DNA of 64,000 nt from positions 62,001 through 126,000 of the forward strand of contig NW_025933469.1 of NCBI RefSeq assembly GCF_000764305.2. Reading direction: 5' to 3'. The translations under genes and the position numbers were made by a program. Positions 52,000 through 63,229 of the stretch are shown one piece after another. The notes under the pieces were generated by a model. That model worked only from the letters and a program-made list of their open reading frames with translations. It searched no databases and had not been told where the DNA came from. Source of the DNA: Hyalella azteca (taxonomy: Eukaryota > Arthropoda > Malacostraca > Amphipoda > Hyalellidae). The stretch's first letter is position 1, and each line of letters starts with the position of its first letter.

Positions 52000-52290
52000 T
52001 TAACACGTCGAGGGCGGCACGACCTACCGCTGGGTTGCAGGATATTTTTTCCGGTCAAATTCCGCGATTTATTTTTTTTCAATTGCGTTTTTGAAGTAAA
52101 ATTTATGACGGCAGTACTACCTCATTAAATTTTAAATAATACGGAAAAAGTGAAAATTAAATTTTTTGCACCGGAACCAACAAATATACTAATATGTTTT
52201 GAATTAAAGGCAAGCTTTTTATCAGCGGACATGGCCGTTTTTAGGCCATCTGGCAGCGATATGTGATCGTGCTGCAACTCGACGTGTTAG
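52000..52290 (-). mobile_element. piggyBac-like MITE family member, copy C (most complete)
   Basis: The left end TTAACACGTCGAG..GCACGA and the right end, read inward as CTAACACGTCGAG..GCACGA, form inverted repeats. The left flank is TTAA; the right is TTAG, one substitution from the expected duplication. The interior aligns in reverse orientation with 14178-14400 and 26595-26825. The minus-strand frame that overlaps it (52222-52461) is incidental. Confidence 0.75.
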
Positions 52291-53423
52291 AGCTTTTAAA
52301 ATTAAATCATTTAGAAACATAATATGAATTTTCTTTAGATTCTTGATTATGACTTTGATGATTGGTACGCACATCATCTTAACAGGGAAAATAACCCATG
52401 GTTTCATCGGGTTTATCGACAAAGTGAATATCAATCGAACTGTGGACAAGCTGAGCAACATGTTCTGTGTGTCTCATGCAATATGATGAAAGATTTATTT
52501 AAAACCAATACTAACTTGAGCCCAAAATTTGTACTGAAATAATTCGTTTCAGATCAATTTGATCTCAGGTAACTATATAAGATTCAGGCACGATGTTCTT
52601 TTGTATTTAATTATACTCAAATAGTAAATAGATTCTGCAATCTATTTTCAAATAAAAATAAATGAGATGCAAAATCTGTTCTGTCCTGCATCTCGTCTTG
52701 CAATTGCAATCGTTTATCTACGTAGAAACCTTAATGGTGCTCCAGAAAATAGGTAACACTTCCGAAACACAAACTCATAAAATAATAACGATCCCAAATT
52801 TTAGGGTGAGCTAGCATTAGTCTAGTGCACAGCTCTTGCGTACAACGTCGTTAGCGCAACGCTAGTAATTATTTAAGTGACTCATGAACAAGATAGAGTG
52901 CATTTGATGGCCTACATTTATATCTTATTAGAATTCCCAATTCTTTCATTGACAAGATCCGCCTGCCAGTCTAACATCATAACTATTCATTTTGTACGCC
53001 ATTTAACGTATAACGACATTAATTGAAGCATAAATAAAACAGTGCCGGCTATATTAGCTGACGACACGATACCCCCTCACGGTTGGTATCTTGTGATCGG
53101 TACATTTCATGTGGTATTATTTCAAGTCGCTATCTTTTATTATGTTCGAGTTTTTCAAGTTAATAAAGGAACAGAAATTCTTGTTGAAAGCGAGGGTTCA
53201 TTCACGCGAGCACTGTATGAACGCACGACTAGCGACTAACCTATAAACTGAACATGCACGAGTATTGCTTTGAAACATTTCGAGTTATTCTGTCTCAATT
53301 CATAGTTTCAAATTTTTGTTCTTATCCAGCTTTATATAATACAACAGTTGAACCTTGACATTTCGTAATATTAATTAATGAGGAAATTAGCTATCGTAGC
53401 TGCTGAGTGATGCATATTGCATA
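52291..53423. other. Noncoding, AT-rich
   Basis: No gene or repeat recognised. A 65-codon plus-strand frame near 53042 lacks an ATG and resembles nothing known. Confidence 0.35.
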
Positions 53424-53429
53424 CGTCTT

Positions 53430-53953
53430 AGTAGTTACATAACCGAGCGCATGGCGCCATTTTCCATAAACAGCTTAAATTATAGTTTACCAACCATTTA
53501 CCCCAAATCTTATCCAACAAAATTACCAATTACCTTCAATATTAACTGCCAGACCGGTCCTGGATTTGGAGCGAGTTTTTTTTTGGAGGATAATTTAAGA
53601 GCGCGTTTAGCTACCAGACGATGTGCACCATGAAAAAAAACTGACTCAAGGTTTCAAGCTGATTTGACTCAAATGACTCCAGCCTGGTAAATGACTCGAA
53701 TGACTCGATCGGGGTAAATGATCGTTAACCCATGATTCGGGAGTAATTGGTTAATTTTATTGTGTAAATGATCGGTACCCTGTTAAGCTGCTTTTGCAAA
53801 TTCGGGGGTAATTGTTCGTAATAATATTGAAGAATGTTTTATTCGGGAGTAATTAGTTAATTTTGTTGGGTAAGATTTAGGGTAAATGATTGGTAAACTA
53901 TAATTTAAGCTGTTTATGGAAAATGGCGCCATGCGCTCGGTTATGTAACTACT
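53430..53953. mobile_element. 524-bp element with ~105-bp TIRs and 6-bp TSD (Polinton/Maverick-like)
   Basis: The termini are inverted copies starting AGTAGTTACATAACCGAGCG. They are identical for about the first 65 bp and continue with few mismatches to about 105 bp. CGTCTT lies directly outside both ends (53424-53429 and 53954-53959), an exact 6-bp target duplication. Six-bp duplications with long inverted repeats starting 5'-AG are typical of Polinton/Maverick elements. Hits to polymerase B, integrase or capsid genes are absent, so this would be a deleted, non-autonomous form. Inside are direct repeats of TTCGGG.GTAATT.GTTAAT and TGACTCGAATGACTC words (53640-53880). Other superfamilies cannot be excluded from the ends alone. 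Confidence 0.7.
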
Positions 53954-53959
53954 CGTCTT

Positions 53960-55889
53960 CGTTACAGCGGATATATAGTAGCGTGCAGCCATGCAACATG
54001 TACTGCATGCTCCTGAGAATGCAGGTAGTGCAAGTGAGCTGCCAGACTAAATAATTAGTTTCCAGAAGTAGCGGTTAGTCTCCAGTCTGCTTAAAGAGCT
54101 TTTAACTCAAGCTTTGAAAGTTCATTAGTTTGTGGCCAGCATTTACGACTTCTCTGTCACACCTTTCTCATGTAGCTGCTCTCACTTATTGTTTAAGTGA
54201 CACTAAAACTTGACCGTAAATGCCTGAGACCTTCAACGCAGTCGCTCAACCACAGACTTGGTTTTTTTAAAGAGATCCCAAGCGATCGTAAAGTAAAAGG
54301 ACGGTTTCGTCGATGTCTTCACAAGAAAATCCCGCTCACTGATTTGACTTCGACGCAGCATAATAATATACATCGAATATTTTATGATTTAAACATATGG
54401 AGCTATGGTTTGCATTCTATAATTATAACCCATTTTTTTAAACAAATTTCAGTCAAAAAACTGAAGTAATTGTACTTTACAAGTAATAACTTAAGCTTGA
54501 TTATTAGTCACGATTATTAGTCAGCGAAAAAGTTGTTACCTATTTGCTATAATACGTTTAATTTGTATTTTAATCGCCCTTAAAATTTTGTGTTGTAGCA
54601 TTTTAATCTACCATAACACGTGCATGAATTATATGGTTCCTGCATTTATTTTATCAAAGCTTGCTTTGCATATCATCACTATACGCTGTCTGAAGCAGAA
54701 AATTCTTAAATCCATTTTCACTCTAGAGGAAAAATCTGTGGGTGAAACCTTGTCCTTTTTGTAATATTGGCATCAATTGGAATGCTTTAATTTTTTTAAA
54801 ATTGTTGATGGTTGCAAAAAAATGAGCAATAATTATTAAAGTAAATGTTCGTGTATCCAATATTATATTGCGATACAAGAATAGACTTTTCAGAACAGTA
54901 CCACATAGTTATTGCTACAAATACTACAAGCAAGATGCTACAATTATGGCTACAAGCACAACACGAAACCTTATAACATGAATACAAATTTCACAAAATA
55001 CAAGCACATAATTATTGACACATATACTACAAAAACATAACGTGAATATCGCTATGAGATCTACGCATAACACTTTAAAATAATTATTGTCCCAACAAGC
55101 TATACTAAGAACAACCTAATTCTCGTAACAATCTTAACAAAACGCTATTATATACTCAGTTATCACTACAAAATTGACTATGCATTATACAGGCTATTCC
55201 TTATTACTAGCTTTAATCATACACAAATTTCGAAAGCGTAATCGAAGGCTACATCTTTTCATTGGTTTAACTCATGTTTACGTGACTGCTTAGAAGTAAG
55301 TTGAATGTGATCAAGCTCAAGAAGCTCTTCGGATATTCCAGCAATTAGGATTTTAAGAGGATCACACTTTTTTATTGACGGTAAAAGTGCATGTTTCTTT
55401 AAATTTTCAATTCACGATAGCTGCTGTTCACAAGTTGTCGCTAATATTTTGAGAGTTTATTCCCTTGGATAGCGCGTTGCGTGAGTTCAGAAGCTGCTCT
55501 TCCCGCGCTCCATTCGCATGTAATGGTAGTGCATTGATAGGCTTGTAATCGCAGCGGCACAAAGCGATTTTCCCCCAACAAATCTATGCAGTGTGCATGT
55601 CACTAAATGCTAGTAAGTTTACTTATACATGCTAGATGAGCTTATTTATATAAGTTGCCACTACTGTGCAGTTAAATTCACATGGTGACTTGCTTGATGT
55701 TTATTGTCGCGTTATGTTCTTTTGAACTTCAACGTTCATTTATCTACCTTGAAATTGGTTGCCTTGCATAAGTTCAACGAATACAAATTTTCGTATCAGT
55801 TCAAAGTTTCCGTTTTCTCATTCACCAAGTGATTTTTCTCTAGTGCCTAATTACAACCACTTCATTCGTAGTTAAGTTTCCTGATGGAA
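53960..55889. other. Noncoding, AT-rich
   Basis: No gene. A loose series of TACTACAAGC/TGCTACAA words occurs at 54900-55040. Confidence 0.4.
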
Positions 55890-56126
55890 TTAACCCTCTA
55901 CCGCCGTATGTCTTCTCCGGGAACATACAATTATACGTAAACTATTTAGTGTAGCAACCGGAGGACGTTTGTACGCAACCTAGAACATTTTAAAGTTGTG
56001 GAACGTTGCGGCAAAGATCAGTGCAAGTAATGTTGAGCTCACTGGAATAGTGAGCTCAACTTTTTTTGGGAATATTGGCTTTTGAAAATATTGCTATGGT
56101 ACTCATGTCAGGCGGTAGAGGGTTAA
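55890..56126. mobile_element. piggyBac-like MITE, 237 bp
   Basis: The 16-bp inverted repeats TTAACCCTCTACCGCC are identical at the two ends, each including a TTAA (55890-55893 and 56123-56126). An internal hairpin GTTGAGCTCACT with a 5-base loop lies at 56032-56060. It is noncoding. The ends differ from those of the 38820 and 52000 elements, so it is a separate family. Confidence 0.85.
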
Positions 56127-58055
56127 TACAATTCACCGTCCGTACGTAGAACTCACGTAGTTGAACGTGTCAGAGCTGTCGCGAGGTCCCCAGGGTTGCG
56201 TGCGGGAGTCCCACAAACAAGTCTGTCGCGTTGGTAGCGGCAGTTTACTCTGCATCGTAAGCTCTCAACTGCATTCATTAAGCATCGTTAGCAAGCCCAA
56301 GTATGCACCATAAACTATGTTGGCAGCAGGTCCTTAGCTGATTCATGATGCAAGATAATTAGTAATGTTTTTATTAACAGGACACCGGAAGGGCTTTGCT
56401 CGTTGAATGTCCGAACTCGCGTTGGATATATCGCTCGTTTTCTCTTTCTGCAGTAATAATATGTGGCAGAAGTGTATTATTGAATGCTACTTCCATTAAA
56501 GTTCAAAAGACCAATTACAGGGTTATCAAACGTAGCTTCAACCATTACCATTTATTATGACTGTCTTAATAAACTATCTTTCATTGTAAATACAGAATCG
56601 TTTCGAGCACGACTACCTTGTAATTTGTGCACTATAAGACTTTACGACTTCGGATATTGCCTCCAAATTTGGCTAATCGTCAATTGGTTGATGTTACTAA
56701 GAAATAGTGCCATCGATCTTGGTGAAATGCGCATTAAACGAGCCATCACAGACATGCAAACTTCCGACATGTTCAACACGTCAGTGCATTTCCTCATTAT
56801 TTTGGAGCAATTCAACGGGACTTTAACATCAATGTAAACTATATATAGGGGAGCGACAGGTATACCGTTTGTTAAAACATAGTAATGATGACTGACATCG
56901 GGAATAGTGCTTAATGATAGCAATCATTCTTGTTTACTGGCAATTATCTATACACTGCATCGAAAGATATCATGCGCTTGATCAGCTCCAATAATAGGTC
57001 ACGAGTGTTTGAAAGTCAGGTGATGCATTCAGGACTGCCTTCATATATTAAGAAAAACACGGGCTTACATCCTTAAATTATCTGTTCTCCACTCGCAATA
57101 CTAATCAATGATCATGGATAGACAATCAAAGACGACTACGAAAAATGCAAAATGACTGTACCGCTTCCCCTCCTAGCAGGTCTAAACTCGTATAGTATAT
57201 AGCAAGTTTCATTTGCTCCAAGTCTTCATCAAACTCGTTTCATGCCATTATTTGCACCATCCATAACGATTTGAATGCTAAAGTCATTTGCTGCGAGAAA
57301 TGATCAGAAATTACCCTTATTGTCTCTTTCTGAGGATAAACTACTTCAAATTCCACTTCCAGTCAATGATTTCTCGACATAAACTATATATAGTGCCACC
57401 AAAATCCGGAACGGTCGGTGATCGTTAGCTACACCAATAATTTCATCCAATAAACTCTCTAAATAGTAGAGCTCTACTTCTTACCTAAACACCTCAAATG
57501 TGAACGAATATTTCGACAGCTGTAATTTTTCCAACGTCAGTACCATATTTTGATCTCGATTGCCCAACAAAACAAAGTTCGATGAGTGCATGCGTCTCTT
57601 TTCAGTTCGGACAATAATATTATTGGCTTCGCCCAAAAACTTGTGTAGTGTGATATCGACGAAATTTGTTACTTTGTTTTCTTAAAACGTGCCTTCAAAT
57701 ATCCGCGAAGTTCGAAACTGTTGATATTTAAAAACGATTTAGACGATGCTCCAGCCGTTTAAGTGATTTGAAAAAAGCTATATTTGAATTCATGTATGAG
57801 TTTAACTCTGTTTATTTTGCTCATATACGAAATTCATTGATCAATGAATGGATATTTTACTAAGTTGATTAGAATAAATGATATGATTGGAAATATTATA
57901 TTATGCTCATCACAACAGGTTTCCAAGTTACAGCCTTGTTGTTAAAGTAAGATTTTAAAATAAATTACCGAAATCCTGCGTTCTGCAATCCACATGCAGT
58001 ATTATGAGACTCTCGTTATAACTCGAAATGCTATATGATTCTCTTTTGAAACTAA
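56127..58055. other. Noncoding; no supported gene
   Basis: Overlapping frames on both strands at 56484-56923 (117 and 93 codons) have no recognisable motif. Minus-strand sequence at 57470-57660 is open for about 60 residues but is bounded by stops and unidentifiable. TAAACTATATATAG occurs at both 56836 and 57379. Confidence 0.35.
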
Positions 58056-59583
58056 AAAAATGAAGGTAAAATTAACACTAACCCTGACCTAAAAGACCAA
58101 TTACGCGCCGAAGCCACCAAACAGCGTGGCTCATCGACCTCAAAAGTCCTTACCCCAGCTCTACGCCTGGCAGCAAAGCAATTACGAGATAACGACGAAA
58201 TTGTAATTCGAAAAGCTGATAAGAGCAACATCTTCGTCATTTTGGACAAGACTGACTATAATTCAAAAATAAATGACATCATATCGGACGAGTCAAAATT
58301 CCGTCGCGTCGGCCGAGACCCTACAGAACAACTTCAAAGAAAAGCCAACAAACTAATAAATACAGCGAACTCAGTTGTCGGCTCAAGAAAGCTAACCCCG
58401 ATCGTCGGGAGTTTCTCGCCAGGTTATATACCTCTACGGAAATGTTAAAAATCACAAAGACAATAATCCGCTACGGCCCATAATCGCTCAAGTCACCTCT
58501 CCAATCTACCGGACAGCCCAAGAGTTGGATGCTATAATAAAACCGTACATACCGAAGAAATTTTCACTCAGATCTAGAGGAGACTTTTTGGAGATCCTTC
58601 ACAATCGGCGCCCATCTGGTCAGCTCGCTTCACTTGACGTCAATAGCCTATTCACCAACGTCCCAACCGAACAAACTTTAGAAATAATAATCAAATATGT
58701 CTACTCTAATGAAACTTTGCCGGCCCCATCAATCCCGAAAAATATTCTACTTGATCTCCTCCGCCTCTGTACTTCAGAATCGCCTTTTCGAACCCCAGAT
58801 AACAAAATATACCAGCAAATTAACGGTGTAGCAATGGGCAGTCCTCTTGGTCCAACATTCGCCGAATTCTACATGTGCGAACTCGAAAACTGTGTATTGT
58901 TGGATGCACAAATCAAACCTGACCTTTACTGTCGATACGTCGACGACATCTTCGTCATCGTTCGAGACGAAGTTCACATGATGGAGCTGCGCGCGGCTTT
59001 AGAACGCAATTCCGTGTTGACATTCACTTACGAATTCGGACAAAATCAGACGTTGCCTTTTCTGGACATACTGGTGCAAGACGATAATAATTCGTTCGTC
59101 ACTAAAGTTTATCGGAAACCTACAGACGTCGGAAAGGTCCTGAACCAAGAAAGCGAATGTCCCCAGCGCTACAAAATCAGCACCATACGCGCCCTCATAC
59201 ATCGAGCGTTCAAGACTTGTACATCCGCTCATGACTTAAAAACTGAACTCCGGACCTGCAAACAAATTCTTGTCAACAACGGGTATGCAAATAAAACGAT
59301 TGACAAAGAAATTTCAAATATCAGAGCACGTCAAAACCGAACAGATGAATCCACATCAAGAGCTTGCGTCACCAGAATCTACTATCAAAATCAGATGAAC
59401 GGCGGTCATAGGACTGACGAACGAGTACTTAATTCAATTGTGCAAAATAACATCAGCTGCACAACAATAACTGACCGATTACAACTTTTGATTTATTACA
59501 GAAACAAAAAGATCAAGAATTTGATCATGAAAAACAATCCATGTAAAAAGTCCGGACATGAAATTATTCTCGGATTAATTTGA
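58056..59583 (+). pseudogene. Penelope-like element reverse transcriptase, frameshifted, no endonuclease
   Basis: Penelope-like elements are eukaryotic retroelements whose single protein joins a reverse transcriptase to a GIY-YIG endonuclease. An N-terminal part (58056-58448, open without an ATG) carries DNDEIVIRKADKSNIFVILD, typical of the segment just before the PLE RT core. Four extra bases near 58431 shift the frame inside the conserved GYIYGNVK motif; the next frame picks up YGNVKNHKDNNPLRPII. From 58525 the 352-codon frame has LDVNSLFTNVP (catalytic Asp 38), INGVAMGSPLGP (99-110), YVDD (138-141), LPFLDI (178-183) and VYRKPT (196-201). The C-terminal linker (IYYRNKKIKNLIM) is present, but a stop follows within about 18 codons, where the endonuclease should start. 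The 5' end is truncated. It is non-functional as it stands, although the RT core is free of stops. Confidence 0.92.
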
Positions 59584-59721
59584 TTTTCGATTTTGAACCG
59601 TATCTACGATACTTTCTGTATGAACTTATGTCATGTCCAAATTTCAATTTTAGCGTTGTAATAACTGTTCACTTGCTTGATAATGAATATTGATATATTC
59701 GAAACATCGCACTGCAATAAA

Positions 59722-59913
59722 ATGTCATTCGGTAACCTGCTTTTTGATCTCCAAGCTCCAGCTAGAAATTTCGTTCGGCTCATCGAAAAAAACAATAAGA
59801 AAATCGTAAATAAAAAGTACGCTCTGGTCTTCAACCAAACCTGTATAAATGAAGAACTTCTGCCTAACTACACTAATATTATGAGACTAAGCATGCATAG
59901 AAAAATTTATTGA
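59722..59913 (+). pseudogene. PLE-like N-terminal fragment downstream of the RT
   Basis: From ATG 59722 the frame encodes MSFGNLLFDLQAPARNFVRL followed by IEKNNKKIV, then a F..TC..EELLPNYTNI segment, and stops at 59911-59913. An N-terminal basic/hydrophobic region ending in a 'C....[LI]P.[YF]' pattern is what I expect upstream of the RT in PLE proteins; this rests on family memory and not on a search. The frame lies 138 bp after the RT stop on the same strand, which fits the partial head-to-tail arrays PLEs commonly form, the next copy being truncated after about 63 codons. A diverged homologue is at 63230. It could instead be a separate small protein. Confidence 0.55.
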
Positions 59914-60840
59914 TCTGAATAAAGTCCTGGAAATAATTTTATTATATTGGTGCAGCGATGAATGGAGACTGCACGACAACGCCTACAGGGGTTAATTAGT
60001 CTGGTTAAATCGCAAATTCGCCATAAATTTAAAAGCAACGGGAATGCCAAATGAGTTCACTATTTTATCAATGAAAACGTTTCCGTTAAATAAATGTGAT
60101 CCTATTTGGCGTTTACTGTGTTTTTAAACTTTTACATGGTTAAAATATAGTGCGTGTTTTCAGGGAGTTGCAAGAAATTTTAATTTATTGTAAACTAAAT
60201 TGTCTGAAGCACAGGATGTCGGCGGTACTGTATTAACGTGGTCAGTTGATGAATTAGGCTGCGAAATGATGAGAGGAAAAAATTCACTGCATTAGCTGTA
60301 CTTAATTTATTTTGAGTCGTGAATATATGCTCACAAATAATATGCTGGAAAGTACTCCAACCAAGTTGCACAATACAATGTACACTTATAGTGTAAAGGA
60401 AATTTAAATGAGGTAACAGGAAATTAAAATTATTCCTCCAGCTTCAACTCTATGAAATGTCTATGTCTCTATATGGAAATATAATCGCTTTTTCAAAATC
60501 TTTTATATCAATATAATCAATCAGTATCCATATGAGATCATCCATGGACATTGCATGCTAATTGAGATCATTCCGTGCTAATGAGATCATAGTTGCATGC
60601 GAATAAATAACTAAAGTTGTGACGGAGTCTCACTATATGACCTGGAGAATTAGACTGCCAAACCATCAACACGCGCCATGCATGAGTCACTCACCATACG
60701 CACCCCTTGGCAAGTGTCAGGCGTGTGACAGTGAGTGATGCGTCGCTAATGAGGCGACGTCAGCACCAACATTAACCTCGACACTTCGCTGACACTCACA
60801 TCAGCTCACACAAACTCACCAGCCCATCCGACACCTATCC
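59914..60840. other. Noncoding; AT-rich then a less AT-rich patch
   Basis: CTGAATAAAG just after the PLE fragment could be a remnant of its 3' end. The segment 60640-60840 is less AT-rich with ACTCACC/GTGAGTG words that partly pair (GACAGTGAGTG with CACTCAC). No gene seen. Confidence 0.35.
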
Positions 60841-61233
60841 TCCTGTGCATTTAATTCAATGACGAGAATCTCATACATTGTAAGTGAAAATATAAGGTTC
60901 ATGGCTCAAGTCATAAATGAAAATATGATTCATGGCTCACGGAAACACATAAGCCTGGAACTTGTTGCCGAATTAGAGGAGAATCTCATAAGTGAAAATA
61001 AGACTCATGGCTCAAGGAAGCATATACTTTTATGTGTATATGCAAGTTTTTAAGGAAGCATAAACTTGTTGCCCAATTATTCATAGTATATTTTAATCCT
61101 GTGCATTTTAACTCAATGACGAGAATCTCACAAGTGAAAATAAGATTCATGGCTCAAGGAAGCATAATACTTTTAAGTATATGCAAGTTTTTAAGGAAGC
61201 ATAAACTTGTTGCTCAATTATTCAGAGTATATT
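60841..61233. repeat. ~130-bp tandem repeat, about three diverged units
   Basis: TCCTGTGCATTT..TCAATGACGAGAATCTCA starts units at 60841 and 61098. An intermediate unit from about 60976 (GAGGAGAATCTCATAAGTGA) lacks the start. AAGTGAAAATAAGATTCATG, GGCTCAAGGAAGCATA and TATGCAAGTTTTTAAGGAAG are shared. The 64- and 69-codon frames here are by-products. Confidence 0.8.
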
Positions 61234-61489
61234 TACACTAAATTTTATTACCTGGAACAAATTTCCTCCTGAATAGTTATTTTTTTAACCTATTTGGTCT
61301 GTCTCAGTAACCATATCAGCTCCCAAAAATTCTTCATGATTAATTAAATGTGCAACAAATATTTGTTCATAACGAATACGAAATTAGTTGCGGGAACTTT
61401 TAACGATTTTTCAACGGAAGGATTATGAATATTTACTCGACACGATACAACTATATTTACTCATGATATTTCTGATAGATAATTGCACG

Positions 61490-61700
61490 ATAATTGCACG
61501 TCTAATTTTGTTTATCTCCTCGTTTCTCGTCGTATTTTTTCGTCTTACTTCATCTTCCCTTTGTCTATCGTTGTCAAATTTCGTACCTTATCGTCTCTCG
61601 TCGAAAAATTCTATCTCCTCCCTCGTCTCTTGTCGTCCAACATCGTCTCCCCTCGTCTCCCGTCTTCTAATTTTGTTTGTCCCCTCATCCCCCTAGCCTC
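61490..61700 (+). repeat. Pyrimidine-rich CGTCTYYTCGTC degenerate tract
   Basis: The plus strand is strongly C/T-rich with recurring TCGTCT, CCTCGTC and TCGTCGT words over about 200 bp. It lies next to the 16-bp minisatellite and helps keep its reading frames open. Confidence 0.65.
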
Positions 61701-61762
61701 CCTCACTGCTGTGACAGAGACAGAGCACTGCGTGACACTGACAGATGAGCTCAGTCTGGCTT

Positions 61763-62272
61763 GTCACTGCCGCACCACTACACTGCTGCACCACTGCACT
61801 GCAGCACCACTGCACTGTTGCATCGCTGCACTGCAGCACCACTACACTGTTGCATCACTGCACTGCCGCACCACTGCACTGCTGCACCATGCACTGCACT
61901 GCTGCATCATTACACTGTTGCATCACTGCACTGCAGCACCACTACACTGCTGCATCACTGCACTGTTGCACCACTGCACTGCTACATCATTACACTGTTG
62001 CATCACTGCACTGTTGCATCACTGCACTGCTGCATCACTGCACTGTTGCATCACTGCACTGCTGCACCACTACACTGTTGCATCATTACACTGCAGCACC
62101 ACTACACTGTTGCATCACTTCACTGCAGCACCACTGCACTGCTGCATCACTGCACTGTTGCATCACTGCACTGTTGCATCACTGCACCGCTGCACCACTA
62201 CACTGTTGCATCACTGCACTGTTGCATCACTGCACTGTTGCATCACTGCACTGCTGTATCACTACACTGCAA
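61763..62272. repeat. 16-bp minisatellite, roughly 32 units
   Basis: The consensus unit is TTGCATCACTGCACTG, with recurring variants CTGCACCACTACACTG and CTGCAGCACCACTGCA-type changes. Since 16 leaves a remainder of one when divided by three, each forward frame reads the same 16-residue repeat in a different register (His/Cys/Thr/Ala/Leu-rich). This is why frames of 276, 205 and 171 codons overlap here. No start context, splice signal or homology supports a gene. Confidence 0.95.
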
Positions 62273-62478
62273 TTAAGACTACATTGCACCACAACACCAC
62301 TAACGGCTCATAAGAGCGCACCATATTCCTTCAATACTCTGCACTATACTCTTGCAGTATAGCGGCTTGCCAACTTCACTGACTACTGATGCAGAACTGG
62401 TACGTACATATACGGATGGACGCTGTGCATTGAACCTAAGCACTTTGGTATAAATGTGCTATCATACTACAGCACCGT

Positions 62479-62660
62479 CGTTGGGTAACAGGAATATAGT
62501 GCAGCATAAACGTTGGGTAACAGGAATATAGTGCAGCATCAACGTTGGGTAACAGGAATATAGTGCAGCATCAACGTTGGGTAACAGGAATATAGTGCAG
62601 CATCACAGTTGGGTAACAAGAATGTAGTGCAGCGTAAACGTTAAGCAGCATGAATATAAT
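62479..62660. repeat. 32-bp tandem repeat, about five to six units
   Basis: CGTTGGGTAACAGGAATATA plus GTGCAGCATCAA starts at 62479, 62511, 62543 and 62575. More diverged units follow (GTTGGGTAACAAGAATGTAG and a decayed ACGTTAAGCAGCATGAATAT). The GTGCAGCA word also resembles the neighbouring minisatellite. Confidence 0.9.
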
Positions 62661-63229
62661 ACTACTCCAACGCAGGGCAGCATATGAACGATTTTAGTTA
62701 ATCATATTTTATTTCGCAAAATGTTTAGTGACCAACTCACGACAATTTAGATCTGTTGCCAGCCGCTATGCACCAGCCCTGCTTCCCAATGTTCAATTCG
62801 AAGTGTATACTTTCTCTATGCTCTAATTATCGGCGCATTAAGTAAAGTGAAAGTAAAGCTGTTAATACTTACTTATACCCGGTGCGGTACCTGCAAGGCA
62901 ATTATCTGGTGGTACTGGATGATGGTACCAAAATTGCTAGTGTTACGTGATCGCAAAATGTTTCAAAAGCATTGCACCGTAGCTGTGCCACGCCAATTAA
63001 CGTACTGTAGGGACTACCATAGTTGATTTCAACTGTATACTAATCAAATAATCTCAACTACTTCTTTTCTGATGATAATGGGGCCCTGTAATTTAAAAAC
63101 ATATAAAATTTTTAATTTTAAAATAAATAAATCGTTTCACTATTTATATATATATATATATAATTATATTAGTGTAGGCTGGCAGAATTTCTTCTCTTAA
63201 ACAAGTTTTGTCTATCGGTATCGGTTAAA
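62661..63229. other. Noncoding, with (TA)n microsatellite
   Basis: (TA)9 lies at about 63145-63162, less than 100 bp before the second PLE-like N-terminal frame. Nothing else recognised. Confidence 0.45.

Noticed and set aside
52222..52461. 79-codon minus-strand ORF
   Set aside because: It starts inside the MITE at 52000-52290 and has no recognisable product.
56484..56923. 117-codon plus-strand and 93-codon minus-strand ORFs overlapping each other
   Set aside because: No recognisable domain, no splice or promoter context, and the length is compatible with chance in 64 kb.
57470..57660. Minus-strand open stretch reading like NFVDITLHKFLGEANN
   Set aside because: I considered a decayed receptor or transposon gene, but frequent stops surround it and no diagnostic motif was found.
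61483..62362. Three overlapping plus-strand ORFs of 276, 205 and 171 codons
   Set aside because: They read the 16-bp minisatellite and adjoining pyrimidine tract in three registers. The translations are cyclic versions of one repeat with no start context or homology.
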